A stretch of 64,000 nucleotides of DNA from Mucilaginibacter tolerans. GTDB lineage: Bacteria > Bacteroidota > Bacteroidia > Sphingobacteriales > Sphingobacteriaceae. A program made the position numbers and the translations under genes. Below, in pieces: positions 9,193 through 17,700 of this stretch. The first letter of the stretch is position 1. Every line of letters starts with the position of its first letter. Under the pieces are notes generated by a model that had not been told where the DNA came from, made no database searches, and saw only the letters and a program-made list of their open reading frames with translations. The stretch is from assembly GCF_030519375.1 (NCBI RefSeq), contig NZ_JAUMKB010000007.1, positions 186,001 to 250,000 on the forward strand, written 5' to 3'.

Positions 9193-9292
9193 TGTGAGTG
9201 GTGAGTGGTGAGAAGTGAATGTTCAGTAGTCGATAATGAATAATCCATTACAAAACCACTTCAACCATTACAACATTTACAACCACTTCAAC
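9193..9292. repeat. Short-period imperfect repeats between pbp and uvrC
   Basis: Two low-complexity blocks lie in this spacer. At 9194-9216 GTGAGTGGTGAGTGGTGAG repeats a GAGTGGT unit. At 9245-9292 CCATTACAAAACCACTTCAA is followed by CCATTACAACATTTACAACC and ACTTCAAC, i.e. ACCACTTCAAC twice and CCATTACAA twice. No open frame or strong hairpin is seen. The type recalls short tandem-like intergenic sequences elsewhere in this window. Confidence 0.6.
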
Positions 9293-9303
9293 TAATAAAA
9301 ACC

Positions 9304-11550
9304 CTAAAAATCCAGCTTTTTATCTACTTCGTTTGGTGTGCCTTGTTCCTGCTGATCGTACGCGCCGCAATCGATGGTGATTGTCAGCGGCGTTTTAGGC
9401 GGATCAAAATCTACATCTTTTTTGATACCTAGCTCCGGATTGGCGTACACCTTTTGCATGAATAAGGCAAATATAGGCAAAGCCGTGTTGGCGCCCTCAC
9501 CAAGCCTTGTTGTCCTGAAATGGAAATCCCTGTCTTCGCAGCCGGTCCATACACCGGTTACCAGTTGCGGCACCATACCCATGAACCAGCCATCGGAGTT
9601 ATCCTGGGGCGTTCCTGTTTTGCCGGCTACCGGGTTGTTGATGTGATAGGTCCATCTTAGCCTTGAACCTGTACCGTTTTCAATCACACCTTTCATCATA
9701 TGGGTCATTACATAGGCTGTTTGCTCGTTCATGGCCTGGCTTATCCTTGGTTTGTGCGTATAAAGCACATTCCCCTTTTTGTCTTCAATACGAAGAATAA
9801 AAGTTGGCTCTGTCCAAATACCGTGGTTGGCAAATACAGAATAAGCACCGGTCATATCATATACTGAAGCGTCGAATACACCCAAACAAATAGAAGGATA
9901 CGGATCGACACGTGAGGTAATCCCCATTTTCTTGATCAGGTTAGCTACCGGAACCGGTCCAACCTGTTTCATCACATAGGCCGTCACATAGTTTTGCGAA
10001 TACGCTAAAGCAGTACGAAGCGTGATCATTCCCGGCTGCAGATCATATTGAGACTGTCTGGGCGTCCATGGGTCAGAGCCAGGTACATCAATAGTAACCG
10101 GCACATTATCCACCTTCATACAAGGTGAATAACCATTGTCGATAGCTACCGCGTAAGTAAATGGCTTAGCAGTTGATCCCACCTGGCGGGTGCCATTTTT
10201 AACCTGGTCATACTTATAATGCTCAAAGCTAATGCCGCCTACCCATGCTTTAATATAACCCGTTTTGGGATCCATACTCATCAAAGAATTACGCAAAAGC
10301 ATTTTTGAGTATACAATAGAATCGATCGGCTTCATGGTCATGGTGGTGTCGCCTTTCCAAGTAAATAGCTCAACCTTCGTTGGGGTATTGAAATCCTTCC
10401 TGATCTCTTCAGGTGACATGCCTTGTATGGTATCTGCTTTATACCTGTCAGAACGATGCATCCCCTGGTCGATCAGCAGCTTGAAGTTTTTGATGCTTTT
10501 AGATAAAGTATAGCCATGCCAGTGATCATTAAACTGCACCTGAAGCTTTCTCATGTATTCTTCTTGCGCCTCTTCGGCGTATTGCTGCATGGTATAGTTA
10601 ATAGTAGTATAAATTTTCAGGCCATCGCGGTCGAGGTCATAAGGTGTGCCGTCGGCTCTGGTGATCGATTCCTGGTCAAATATTTTCTGTATTTCTTTTT
10701 TTAGCACAGCTCTGAAATATGGTGCAGGGCCATCGGTATGGCTTATTGGGTTAAATTTCAAACCAAGCGGCTTGCTTTTGTATTTTTCCAGTTCGTCTTC
10801 GCTCAAAAAGCCTTGCTTAGCCATCAAGGGAAGTACGACATTGTTACGCCTGCCTAACGCCCTGTCTGGGTGGTTTATGGGTGAGTAGGTACTTGGCGCA
10901 TTGATCATCCCCATTAGCAAAGCTGCCTGATCCGGAGTTAATTTATCCGGTGTGGTACTAAAATAGGTACGTGCTGCCGACTTAATACCATAGGTGTTAT
11001 ATGCACCGAAATCAACCTTGTTCAGGTACATAGTGATGATCTCTTCTTTGGTGTAATGCTTTTCCAATTGTACCGCTGTGATCCATTCTTTAAACTTCTG
11101 AGTCATGCGGACTAGCTTGTTGTGCGATGGTTGTTCGGTAAACAAATTTTTGGCGAGCTGCTGCGTGATGGTACTACCACCCTGTCTTTTAAAAATGTTT
11201 AGAAAGATAATGCTGAAAAGCCTGCGGAAATCAATACCGGAATGTTCCAAAAATCGCTCGTCCTCTGTGGCTATCAATGCATGGATCACATTGGGTGATA
11301 TCTGGTTATAGGTGACGCTCGAACGGTTCTCTACATAATAAGTACCCATTACCTGTTTATCTGAGGAAATGATTTCTGATGCCTGGTTGCTTTTCGGATT
11401 TTCTATGTCACGGAAGGATGGGAGCGCTCCAAACACCCCCAGATAGGTCGCTACAATGACTAGCGTAACCAGTAAAAAACAACCGGCAACGAATTTCCAA
11501 ATATAGCCGTTGTATCTTTTTGTATCTTCTTGAGTTAATTTAACTATCAT
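9304..11550 (-). CDS. Class A penicillin-binding protein 1A-type (transglycosylase/transpeptidase)
   Basis: A 748-residue bifunctional peptidoglycan synthase: short cytoplasmic start, one membrane anchor (about residues 18-42), then a GT51 glycosyltransferase with ATEDERF (catalytic Glu96), GGSTITQQLAKN (124-135) and KHYTKEEIITMYLNKVDFG. The transpeptidase domain shows all three motifs: STAK (Ser459-Lys462), SQN (518-520) and KTGT (644-647). It polymerises glycan strands and cross-links peptides in the periplasm. It lies 37 nt after the sprE-like gene on the same strand, so they may be co-transcribed. Confidence 0.93.
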   Translation of the reverse strand: MIVKLTQEDTKRYNGYIWKFVAGCFLLVTLVIVATYLGVFGALPSFRDIENPKSNQASEIISSDKQVMGTYYVENRSSVTYNQISPNVIHALIATEDERFLEHSGIDFRRLFSIIFLNIFKRQGGSTITQQLAKNLFTEQPSHNKLVRMTQKFKEWITAVQLEKHYTKEEIITMYLNKVDFGAYNTYGIKSAARTYFSTTPDKLTPDQAALLMGMINAPSTYSPINHPDRALGRRNNVVLPLMAKQGFLSEDELEKYKSKPLGLKFNPISHTDGPAPYFRAVLKKEIQKIFDQESITRADGTPYDLDRDGLKIYTTINYTMQQYAEEAQEEYMRKLQVQFNDHWHGYTLSKSIKNFKLLIDQGMHRSDRYKADTIQGMSPEEIRKDFNTPTKVELFTWKGDTTMTMKPIDSIVYSKMLLRNSLMSMDPKTGYIKAWVGGISFEHYKYDQVKNGTRQVGSTAKPFTYAVAIDNGYSPCMKVDNVPVTIDVPGSDPWTPRQSQYDLQPGMITLRTALAYSQNYVTAYVMKQVGPVPVANLIKKMGITSRVDPYPSICLGVFDASVYDMTGAYSVFANHGIWTEPTFILRIEDKKGNVLYTHKPRISQAMNEQTAYVMTHMMKGVIENGTGSRLRWTYHINNPVAGKTGTPQDNSDGWFMGMVPQLVTGVWTGCEDRDFHFRTTRLGEGANTALPIFALFMQKVYANPELGIKKDVDFDPPKTPLTITIDCGAYDQQEQGTPNEVDKKLDF

Positions 11551-11587
11551 TTGCTTGATCTAAATTCAGGGGTCAATATTAACTATT

Positions 11588-14380
11588 TCAATAATTGCTT
11601 TGGTAATATTCTATATAACTATCCAGCAAAATTTTATTGTTCAGCTTGTCTAAATTTTGTTTGGTGATGATAAAAAAGCTGTATTTATCCTTTGGCACCT
11701 TCATAATATCCGGCATTAGCGGAATAATAGCGCGGGCGTAAGCCTTTACTGCATCGAGGCTATAAAATCTGCCCACATAAATCAATTGATTATCATCGCC
11801 CACATCTTTCAACTGATGTACGATTGCGCCTTCCTGGAAGTTTGCCCGGTTAAACTGCCCGATGCCAAAACGCGACGATGCCAGGTTGGTGGTAGCCGTG
11901 CCCACATTTACCACAAAATAGTAATTGGTACTGTCGCTCATCGAGAAGATGGATGGCTTGGGTTTGGGTTTCACCGCTTCAGTAGTTGCCGGATTATTTG
12001 CTGAAGGGGTGGTAACCGGAGATTTTACAGCTGTGCTATCCGTTTTTTTCGCTTCTATTCGTTTTTGCGCAACTTGCCGCACCAGTTGCGAATTGTTATA
12101 TTCTGCTATCTTGTCCTGTATGGTCGGTTCTTGCTTAAACGGAACCTCCGTTGTGTCATTATTCGTAAGAGCGAACGGGTAAGTTGCCATCTCGGCCATG
12201 TGGGCATCAATATAAGTCAGGTGCTGTTTTACCAATGGGGTGATCAATCGGTCATCAGGGTATTTATTAACTATCTGAACCAGTTCTTCCCTGAATGGCG
12301 CTAACCGTACCAAGTGCCCGTCGGATATGGCGCGCAAATAAGCCAACTGCGACGATAGCTTATTATTAGGGTAAACAACCATTAATGAGTCGATACGTTT
12401 GATCGTTTCTTTAAATTTCTTCTTAGAATAATTATCATACACATCGTTATACATGCCATTAAGCCCTGCATCTGCGTCGGTTATTTTTTTGCCGTATTCA
12501 GGGTCAATGATGGTTTTTGCAAAAGCGGTCTCCGGATAATTTTTCAGTACCAGGTTTTTATATTCATCTGCTTTAGGAATATCAGGCAGGTCGGTATACA
12601 AACGGTACAAGTTGTAATAAATAGCCGCCTTATCTGCAGAGTTTGGAAAACGTGTTAGCAGCAATTCGTAAACAGCTATTGCTTCTTTCTTATCGCCCAA
12701 TATATCACGGTAAAAATTAGCTATGTCGAAATAGGCATTATAAATACGCAGATTGGACCGAGCCAGTAATTCAGGAGTAAGCGGCAAATCCTTAATTAAT
12801 TGCTGCCTGTAATTCCCTGCAGAAACAGGCGCTTTACCCCCATTTGCAATCGACTGGTCTGTTGGCGCATCCGGGTCGACGCTTTGGGTAGTACCTAATG
12901 TACTACCAGCTACTATTCCTTTATTGCTTCGCCGCCAGTTATCTTCCAGTTTGCGGTTGCCCCATTGCCGTTTAAAATCAGTTACCCCCATGCTTAATGC
13001 ATTTGAGTTATAAAAATAAAAACTGCTGGTACCGGATGTACCCGGTGAATTGCCTCCATTTGCTTGATTTTGTGCCGGGGCAGCTGCTGCGGCCTGTAAT
13101 TGCAGGATATGCTTTTGAACCATGGCGTCGATACGGGCAGCCCTGGTTTTTTCATCCAGTTGGGCAAGCATTTGTAAGGTGTCTTCGCGTGCTATTATGC
13201 CATACTTATCGGCCAATACCTGCAGATTGTCTCTCTTTTTTTGCACTGACTGGTACCCCGGATAATTTGGTGACAGGCTGTACAACGTGCTGTCATAGTA
13301 TTTTTTGGCGCCGATATAGTCTGCTTTGTTCTTAAAATTGATATCTGCTATACGGAGGTAGGAGAGTCCTTTCTGATTCTGATTTTTTCTGCTGTTGCGA
13401 ACGGATAACTTATAGTTCTTAATTGCATTATCGATATCCTTGTTGGCAAAATATAGCTCAGCTATCTGGAAATATATCTGATCAATAAAATCCTTATTGT
13501 TCTCATTTTTGATCAGTGCCTTTAGCCTATCGATGCGATTTATTTTAACGCCGTTTGCAATATCTTCGAGCCTGATGCGGTTCAAATTAGCATTGAAGGC
13601 CATTTCAAACGAAGCGTTGCTGTTTGCTACTCGTATATAGTTTTTAACGGCCTCCGCATTTTTATTATTCAACTCCTGTATCTGCGCCAGGATGAATGTC
13701 CAGCGTAAGCGTTGTGCTTTGGTGTGGCAATAATGAATGGCTTGTTTGGCCGCCTCTTCGGCATCAGCATATTCCTGCACATTAATATCGTATTGCAGTT
13801 TAGTGGCATAAATATCGGCCAGGTAAGCTTTCTTTTTTGGTTTGATGCTTTGTATAGCTGTGTCAATCACCTGTTTGGCCTGGGCCATTTGGTTCATGTA
13901 CATCAGCGACCTTGCTTTCCAGAATAAGGCCTGCTGTACCAATGGCAGCTTATCTGGGAACGAACGGGTTACATAGTTGAAATACTCCAGCGCCGAGAAA
14001 TAGTCGCCGCCCAAAAAGCTGGCTTTACCTAAAACCAGGTAAGCATCGCCGATATAATGGCTTTGCTCTTTTATGTTGATAATCTTATTGGCCTTAGCCT
14101 TTGCTTCGGCAAGATCCTTATCCGGGGTCGGGGATTGAGGGGTTGTATCCTGGTATACGCTTAATATCTCATTATAGGAATCGACAAATGATAATGCATA
14201 ACCGTCCTGCTTTTGCCTTAATATCTCATTAGCATTAAAAAGGATATTGTAGTGGGCTGTTAGATTTTGCAGACCGCGGTTCACGGCGGTTTGTTTTTGA
14301 AGTGCGCACCCAGCAACCAAAAACACAAAAACTATTAAGATAACTTGTACTGATACAGATGTTTTGGAAATACGCTTCAA
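11588..14380 (-). CDS. SprE/PorW-like TPR lipoprotein of T9SS
   Basis: A 930-residue protein. The signal peptide ends VFLVAGC, a lipobox. LTAHYNILFNANEIL directly after it is the recognisable start of the SprE/PorW family. The body holds many tetratricopeptide repeats (for example DAYLVLGKASFLGGDYFSALEYFNYV and IYFQIAELYFANKDIDNAIKNYKLS), a low-complexity Ala/Asn/Ser linker around 425-520, more TPRs, and a C-terminal beta/alpha domain starting TNYYFVVNVG. SprE/PorW is an accessory T9SS lipoprotein linking the translocon to the periplasmic ring. The start codon is TTG (14378-14380), with no better in-frame start. It is divergent from the atp operon, a neighbourhood known in other Bacteroidetes; the bactofilin gene often found between them is absent. 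Confidence 0.8.
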   Translation of the reverse strand: MKRISKTSVSVQVILIVFVFLVAGCALQKQTAVNRGLQNLTAHYNILFNANEILRQKQDGYALSFVDSYNEILSVYQDTTPQSPTPDKDLAEAKAKANKIINIKEQSHYIGDAYLVLGKASFLGGDYFSALEYFNYVTRSFPDKLPLVQQALFWKARSLMYMNQMAQAKQVIDTAIQSIKPKKKAYLADIYATKLQYDINVQEYADAEEAAKQAIHYCHTKAQRLRWTFILAQIQELNNKNAEAVKNYIRVANSNASFEMAFNANLNRIRLEDIANGVKINRIDRLKALIKNENNKDFIDQIYFQIAELYFANKDIDNAIKNYKLSVRNSRKNQNQKGLSYLRIADINFKNKADYIGAKKYYDSTLYSLSPNYPGYQSVQKKRDNLQVLADKYGIIAREDTLQMLAQLDEKTRAARIDAMVQKHILQLQAAAAAPAQNQANGGNSPGTSGTSSFYFYNSNALSMGVTDFKRQWGNRKLEDNWRRSNKGIVAGSTLGTTQSVDPDAPTDQSIANGGKAPVSAGNYRQQLIKDLPLTPELLARSNLRIYNAYFDIANFYRDILGDKKEAIAVYELLLTRFPNSADKAAIYYNLYRLYTDLPDIPKADEYKNLVLKNYPETAFAKTIIDPEYGKKITDADAGLNGMYNDVYDNYSKKKFKETIKRIDSLMVVYPNNKLSSQLAYLRAISDGHLVRLAPFREELVQIVNKYPDDRLITPLVKQHLTYIDAHMAEMATYPFALTNNDTTEVPFKQEPTIQDKIAEYNNSQLVRQVAQKRIEAKKTDSTAVKSPVTTPSANNPATTEAVKPKPKPSIFSMSDSTNYYFVVNVGTATTNLASSRFGIGQFNRANFQEGAIVHQLKDVGDDNQLIYVGRFYSLDAVKAYARAIIPLMPDIMKVPKDKYSFFIITKQNLDKLNNKILLDSYIEYYQSNY

Positions 14381-14421
14381 AATAAAACCCAGGTTAAGAA
14401 AAGCATTGCTAATTTACTAAA

Positions 14422-14448
14422 TTGTATGGAATAGGATTAATAAATTTG
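14422..14448 (+). promoter_or_regulatory. Promoter of the atp operon (TTG-N16-TAAATTTG)
   Basis: TAAATTTG at 14441-14448 matches TAnnTTTG exactly; TTG at 14422-14424 is 16 nt upstream, slightly shorter than usual. The box ends 3 nt before the atpZ ATG at 14452, so the transcript would begin at or very near the start codon. Confidence 0.5.
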
Positions 14449-14451
14449 CAG

Positions 14452-14676
14452 ATGGCTAAAAATGAACCGGATGATAAAGGCGATAACCCTATGAGCGCAT
14501 ATGCCAAGTATAGCAGCATGGGTTTTCAGATGATTGCCATTATTGGTATATTCACTTATGCCGGTTTAAAAATAGATGAGTCGGCTAATCATCATACAAA
14601 ATGGGTAACCGGTATTATGTCTCTTGCCGGGGTTTTTATCTCATTATATATAGTTATCGTATCTTTGAAAAAATAA
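14452..14676 (+). CDS. atpZ: AtpZ/AtpI-type small F1Fo assembly protein
   Basis: A 74-residue protein with two transmembrane helices (FQMIAIIGIFTYAGLKI and WVTGIMSLAGVFISLYIVIV), the layout of AtpZ, a putative c-ring assembly or Mg2+ transport helper encoded first in many atp operons. The ATG at 14452 (MAKNEPDDKGD) is preferred over a TTG at 14422, because that TTG falls in the -33 part of the promoter. If the -7 box is real the mRNA is leaderless or nearly so. Confidence 0.75.
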   Translation: MAKNEPDDKGDNPMSAYAKYSSMGFQMIAIIGIFTYAGLKIDESANHHTKWVTGIMSLAGVFISLYIVIVSLKK

Positions 14677-14694
14677 TTTAGACTATTTATCACA

Positions 14695-15081
14695 ATGAAG
14701 CTTGTTCCTTCAATACTGTCGTATTTGGGCGTTATGGTTTTGCTGACTATAATACCTGTTACTGCGCAGCATAATGGCTATGCCGACTGGCTGGTGCCAA
14801 ATTTTTGGTTGATGTTTTTCTTTATATCAGTACTCACAATCGGGGTACTGGTGGCGTTGCTGATTGTATTGAAAAAGAACCAGGAGTATTATGCACAAAC
14901 CTTCATGATATGCACTACGGTGAAAATACTGGCATGTTTGATTTTTATATTCCTTTTTATAGCAAAAAACAAGGTTGATAAGTACGTTTTCATAGCCGAT
15001 TTTTTTTATGTTTATTTCTTAAATATGGCCTTTGAAGTTTATGTTTTGTTGCGTAACTTGCGGCACAAAAATTTAAGGTAG
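14695..15081 (+). CDS. AtpI-like ATP synthase accessory membrane protein
   Basis: A 128-residue protein with four hydrophobic helices (ILSYLGVMVLLTIIPV, FWLMFFFISVLTIGVLVALLIVL, FMICTTVKILACLIFIFLFIA, FIADFFYVYFLNMAFEVYVLL), the expected topology of AtpI-like subunits. It sits between atpZ and atpB, 18 nt after one and 14 nt before the other. Sequence identity to classical AtpI is weak by eye, so the call rests mainly on topology and position. Confidence 0.65.
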   Translation: MKLVPSILSYLGVMVLLTIIPVTAQHNGYADWLVPNFWLMFFFISVLTIGVLVALLIVLKKNQEYYAQTFMICTTVKILACLIFIFLFIAKNKVDKYVFIADFFYVYFLNMAFEVYVLLRNLRHKNLR

Positions 15082-15095
15082 AAAACTTCAAATAA

Positions 15096-16169
15096 ATGAT
15101 AAACGGCTCGATTTTGAACTCAAAAATTTTTAGAATTTTCCTGTTTTGCGCGTTTTTTTTGATTCTGGGTGGATTTCCAAAGTTAGCATTCAGCCAGGAA
15201 AATGCCCCAGAAAGCAAAGAAAAGAAGTTTGATGCCAAAGAAACTATTCTTGAACACATAAGCGATTCTCACTCCTGGCCTTTTGCATTTCCTTTTGTAG
15301 AAGAAAAGCATATCCCGCTTCCTGTTATACTTTATACAGATAAGGGTCTGGATATTTTTTCATCTGGTAATTTGTATCCGGAAGGTACTGTATATAATAG
15401 CGGCAAAAACAGCTATAAGCTGGAAGGCAATAAAATTGCAGTGGTTGATGCTGCCGGAAAAATTGATGAAGAAGCCGGAAAGAAAGTGATGGACTTTTCT
15501 ATCACCCGAAACGTGATTAGTATGTTTATGGGCGTTACCATTCTGCTGATTGTATTCCTGAGCATTTCATCTTCCTACAAAAAACGCCAGGGCAAAGCGC
15601 CAAAAGGTTTGCAGTCATGGCTGGAGCCATTGATTGTATTTGTTCGCGATGATATCGCTGTTCCTAACATGGGTCACAAGTATACCAGGTTTATGCCTTT
15701 ATTGTTGACGGTGTTCTTTTTTATCCTGCTGAACAATTTAATGGGTATGATCCCATTTTTCCCTGGAGGCTACAATTTAACAGGTAACATTGCGGTAACA
15801 GCAGTATTATCTATTATTATATTCTTTGTAGTAAATCTAAATGGTAATAAACATTACTGGAAACACATATTTGTACCAAACCCGTGGTGGTTGTTCATCA
15901 TCATGATACCGGTGGAAGTTGTGGGTATATTTTCAAAGCCAATCGCGCTGATGATTCGTTTGTTTGCGAACATCACTGCGGGCCACATTTTGATCCTGAG
16001 CTTAATATCGCTGATCTTTATCCTGAATACAATTTGGGTGTCGCCGGTTTCAGTTGTCTTCGTGGTATTCATGGATGCTATCGAGTTGCTTGTTGCATTT
16101 CTGCAGGCTTACATTTTTACATTGCTTTCGGCGCTGTTCATAGGAATGGCTATCGAAGAGCATCATTAA
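15096..16169 (+). CDS. atpB: ATP synthase Fo subunit a
   Basis: A 357-residue subunit a, which conducts protons to the c-ring. As in other Bacteroidetes it has a long N-terminal extension with a signal peptide-like segment (IFRIFLFCAFFLILGGFPKLAFS) and an acidic/His-containing domain before the conserved membrane part, which begins around residue 140. The essential Arg is in PIALMIRLFANITAGHI, and the last helix holds LLVAFLQAYIFTLLSALFIGMAI. The C-terminal EEHH is typical. Confidence 0.95.
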   Translation: MINGSILNSKIFRIFLFCAFFLILGGFPKLAFSQENAPESKEKKFDAKETILEHISDSHSWPFAFPFVEEKHIPLPVILYTDKGLDIFSSGNLYPEGTVYNSGKNSYKLEGNKIAVVDAAGKIDEEAGKKVMDFSITRNVISMFMGVTILLIVFLSISSSYKKRQGKAPKGLQSWLEPLIVFVRDDIAVPNMGHKYTRFMPLLLTVFFFILLNNLMGMIPFFPGGYNLTGNIAVTAVLSIIIFFVVNLNGNKHYWKHIFVPNPWWLFIIMIPVEVVGIFSKPIALMIRLFANITAGHILILSLISLIFILNTIWVSPVSVVFVVFMDAIELLVAFLQAYIFTLLSALFIGMAIEEHH

Positions 16170-16189
16170 TTGAATTAATTACATATTAA

Positions 16190-16462
<273 letters not shown>

Positions 16463-16476
16463 GGAAGAAAAGAATA

Positions 16477-16497
16477 CCCGGAGCGATTGGCTCCGGG
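16477..16497 (+). other. Intra-operon hairpin after atpE
   Basis: CCCGGAGC (16477-16484), loop GATTG, GCTCCGGG (16490-16497): a perfect 8-bp GC-rich stem 14 nt after the atpE stop, with no T-run and 44 nt before atpF. It may mark an RNA processing or stabilising site that raises atpE mRNA relative to its neighbours; partial termination is the alternative. Confidence 0.6.
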
Positions 16498-16541
16498 CTA
16501 TTTAAAAATTTGAACAGAATTAATTTATTATAAAATATACT

Positions 16542-17036
16542 ATGGATTTAGTAACCCCCAATATTGGTTTAGTTTTCTGGACAACCCTTTGTTTCGCAAT
16601 TCTATTATTCTTATTAGGAAAATTTGCCTGGAAACCGATCCTGGCTGCTATCAGCGAGCGTGAAAAATCAATCGAAAGTGCGCTTTCAATGGCCGAAGCT
16701 GCCAAAGAAGAAATGGCACGTTTGACCAGCGAAAACGACGAGCTTTTAAAACAAACACGCATCGAACGCGATAATATCCTGCGAGAAGCTAAAAAAGTAA
16801 AAGATCAGATCATTGCCGAAGCTAAAGACGCTGCCAATGCAGAAGGTACCCGCATGATAGAACGTGCGCGTATTGAAATTGATAACCAGAAAGCAATAGC
16901 TATGGCTGACGTAAAAAACCAGGTAGCTACTTTATCAATAGAAATTGCTGAGAAAATCTTGCGCAAGCAATTCGAAGATCAGAAAAGACAGGATCAATTA
17001 GTGGCCGATCTTTTAAAAGAAGTGAAATTAAAATAG
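16542..17036 (+). CDS. atpF: ATP synthase Fo subunit b
   Basis: A 164-residue peripheral stalk subunit. One N-terminal membrane helix (about residues 8-28, IGLVFWTTLCFAILLFLLG) is followed by KFAWKPILAAISEREKSIESAL, the conserved junction, and a long charged right-handed coiled coil ending IAEKILRKQFEDQKRQDQL. It links subunit a to the F1 head through delta. Confidence 0.95.
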   Translation: MDLVTPNIGLVFWTTLCFAILLFLLGKFAWKPILAAISEREKSIESALSMAEAAKEEMARLTSENDELLKQTRIERDNILREAKKVKDQIIAEAKDAANAEGTRMIERARIEIDNQKAIAMADVKNQVATLSIEIAEKILRKQFEDQKRQDQLVADLLKEVKLK

Positions 17037-17039
17037 ATA

Positions 17040-17114
17040 TGAGAACTGAGATTTGAGATATGAGATTATGAGGCAAGCGATGTCTCACATCTCACATCTG
17101 ATATCTCACATCTA
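17040..17114. repeat. GAGAT-type inverted low-complexity repeat before atpH
   Basis: The left half repeats GAGAT on the top strand (GAGATTTGAGATATGAGAT at 17048-17066); the right half (17082-17114) repeats the complement ATCTCAC/ATCTGATATCTCAC. The halves can fold into a long imperfect hairpin about 75 nt long. It occupies most of the 85-nt gap between atpF and atpH. A 19-nt word from the left arm recurs, inverted, at 19374-19392. Confidence 0.75.
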
Positions 17115-17121
17115 AAAAGAT

Positions 17122-17670
17122 ATGTCTGAATTAACAGTTGCAACCAGGTACGCCAAATCATTGATCGATCTTGCGGTGGAACAAAAATCCCTTGAAGATA
17201 CGAAAAAGGATATGGTGTTTTTTTCGCAAACACTAAAGGCCAATTACCAGCTTCAGGCTGTTTTGGCAAACCCGATCGTTTCCCACGATAAAAAGATCAA
17301 AATACTGCAAGCGATATTCGGAGGCAAGGTAAGCAAGATCACTGATTCTTTTTTTAAGATCATGATCAACAAAAGCCGCTCTGAAATTTTATATGCTACT
17401 TCGAAGGAGTTTGTCAACCAGTATAACGTGATCAAACACATTGTCAGGGCCTATGTAACATCGGCTACTCCTTTGTCAGCTGAAAATGAAAAGAAAATTG
17501 TTGCCGAACTGGAAGCAGCGACCAAGGGTACTATTGAACTGCATACCAAAGTTGATCCGAAACTGATAGGCGGATTTGTGCTTACAGTAGGCGACATGCA
17601 GGTAGATACCAGTATATCAGCAAGCTTGAATAAATTGAAACAGGATTTTGCCCGCGGGGTAAATCAATAA
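17122..17670 (+). CDS. atpH: ATP synthase F1 subunit delta
   Basis: A 182-residue delta (OSCP) subunit that joins the b stalk to alpha. N-terminal helical domain TVATRYAKSLIDLAVEQKSLEDTKKDM; the conserved C-terminal end contains VDPKLIGGFVLTVGDMQVDTSISASLNKLKQDF. It is flanked upstream by the GAGAT inverted repeat; the gap to atpA is 30 nt. Confidence 0.95.
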   Translation: MSELTVATRYAKSLIDLAVEQKSLEDTKKDMVFFSQTLKANYQLQAVLANPIVSHDKKIKILQAIFGGKVSKITDSFFKIMINKSRSEILYATSKEFVNQYNVIKHIVRAYVTSATPLSAENEKKIVAELEAATKGTIELHTKVDPKLIGGFVLTVGDMQVDTSISASLNKLKQDFARGVNQ

Positions 17671-17700
17671 TTTAAAAACAAAACTCTAATTAAATAAAAA

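Noticed and set aside
12997..13335. A 112-codon plus-strand frame inside the sprE-like gene
   Set aside because: It is opposite the low-complexity linker of the minus-strand gene, with a Cys/His/Trp-rich translation typical of a shadow.
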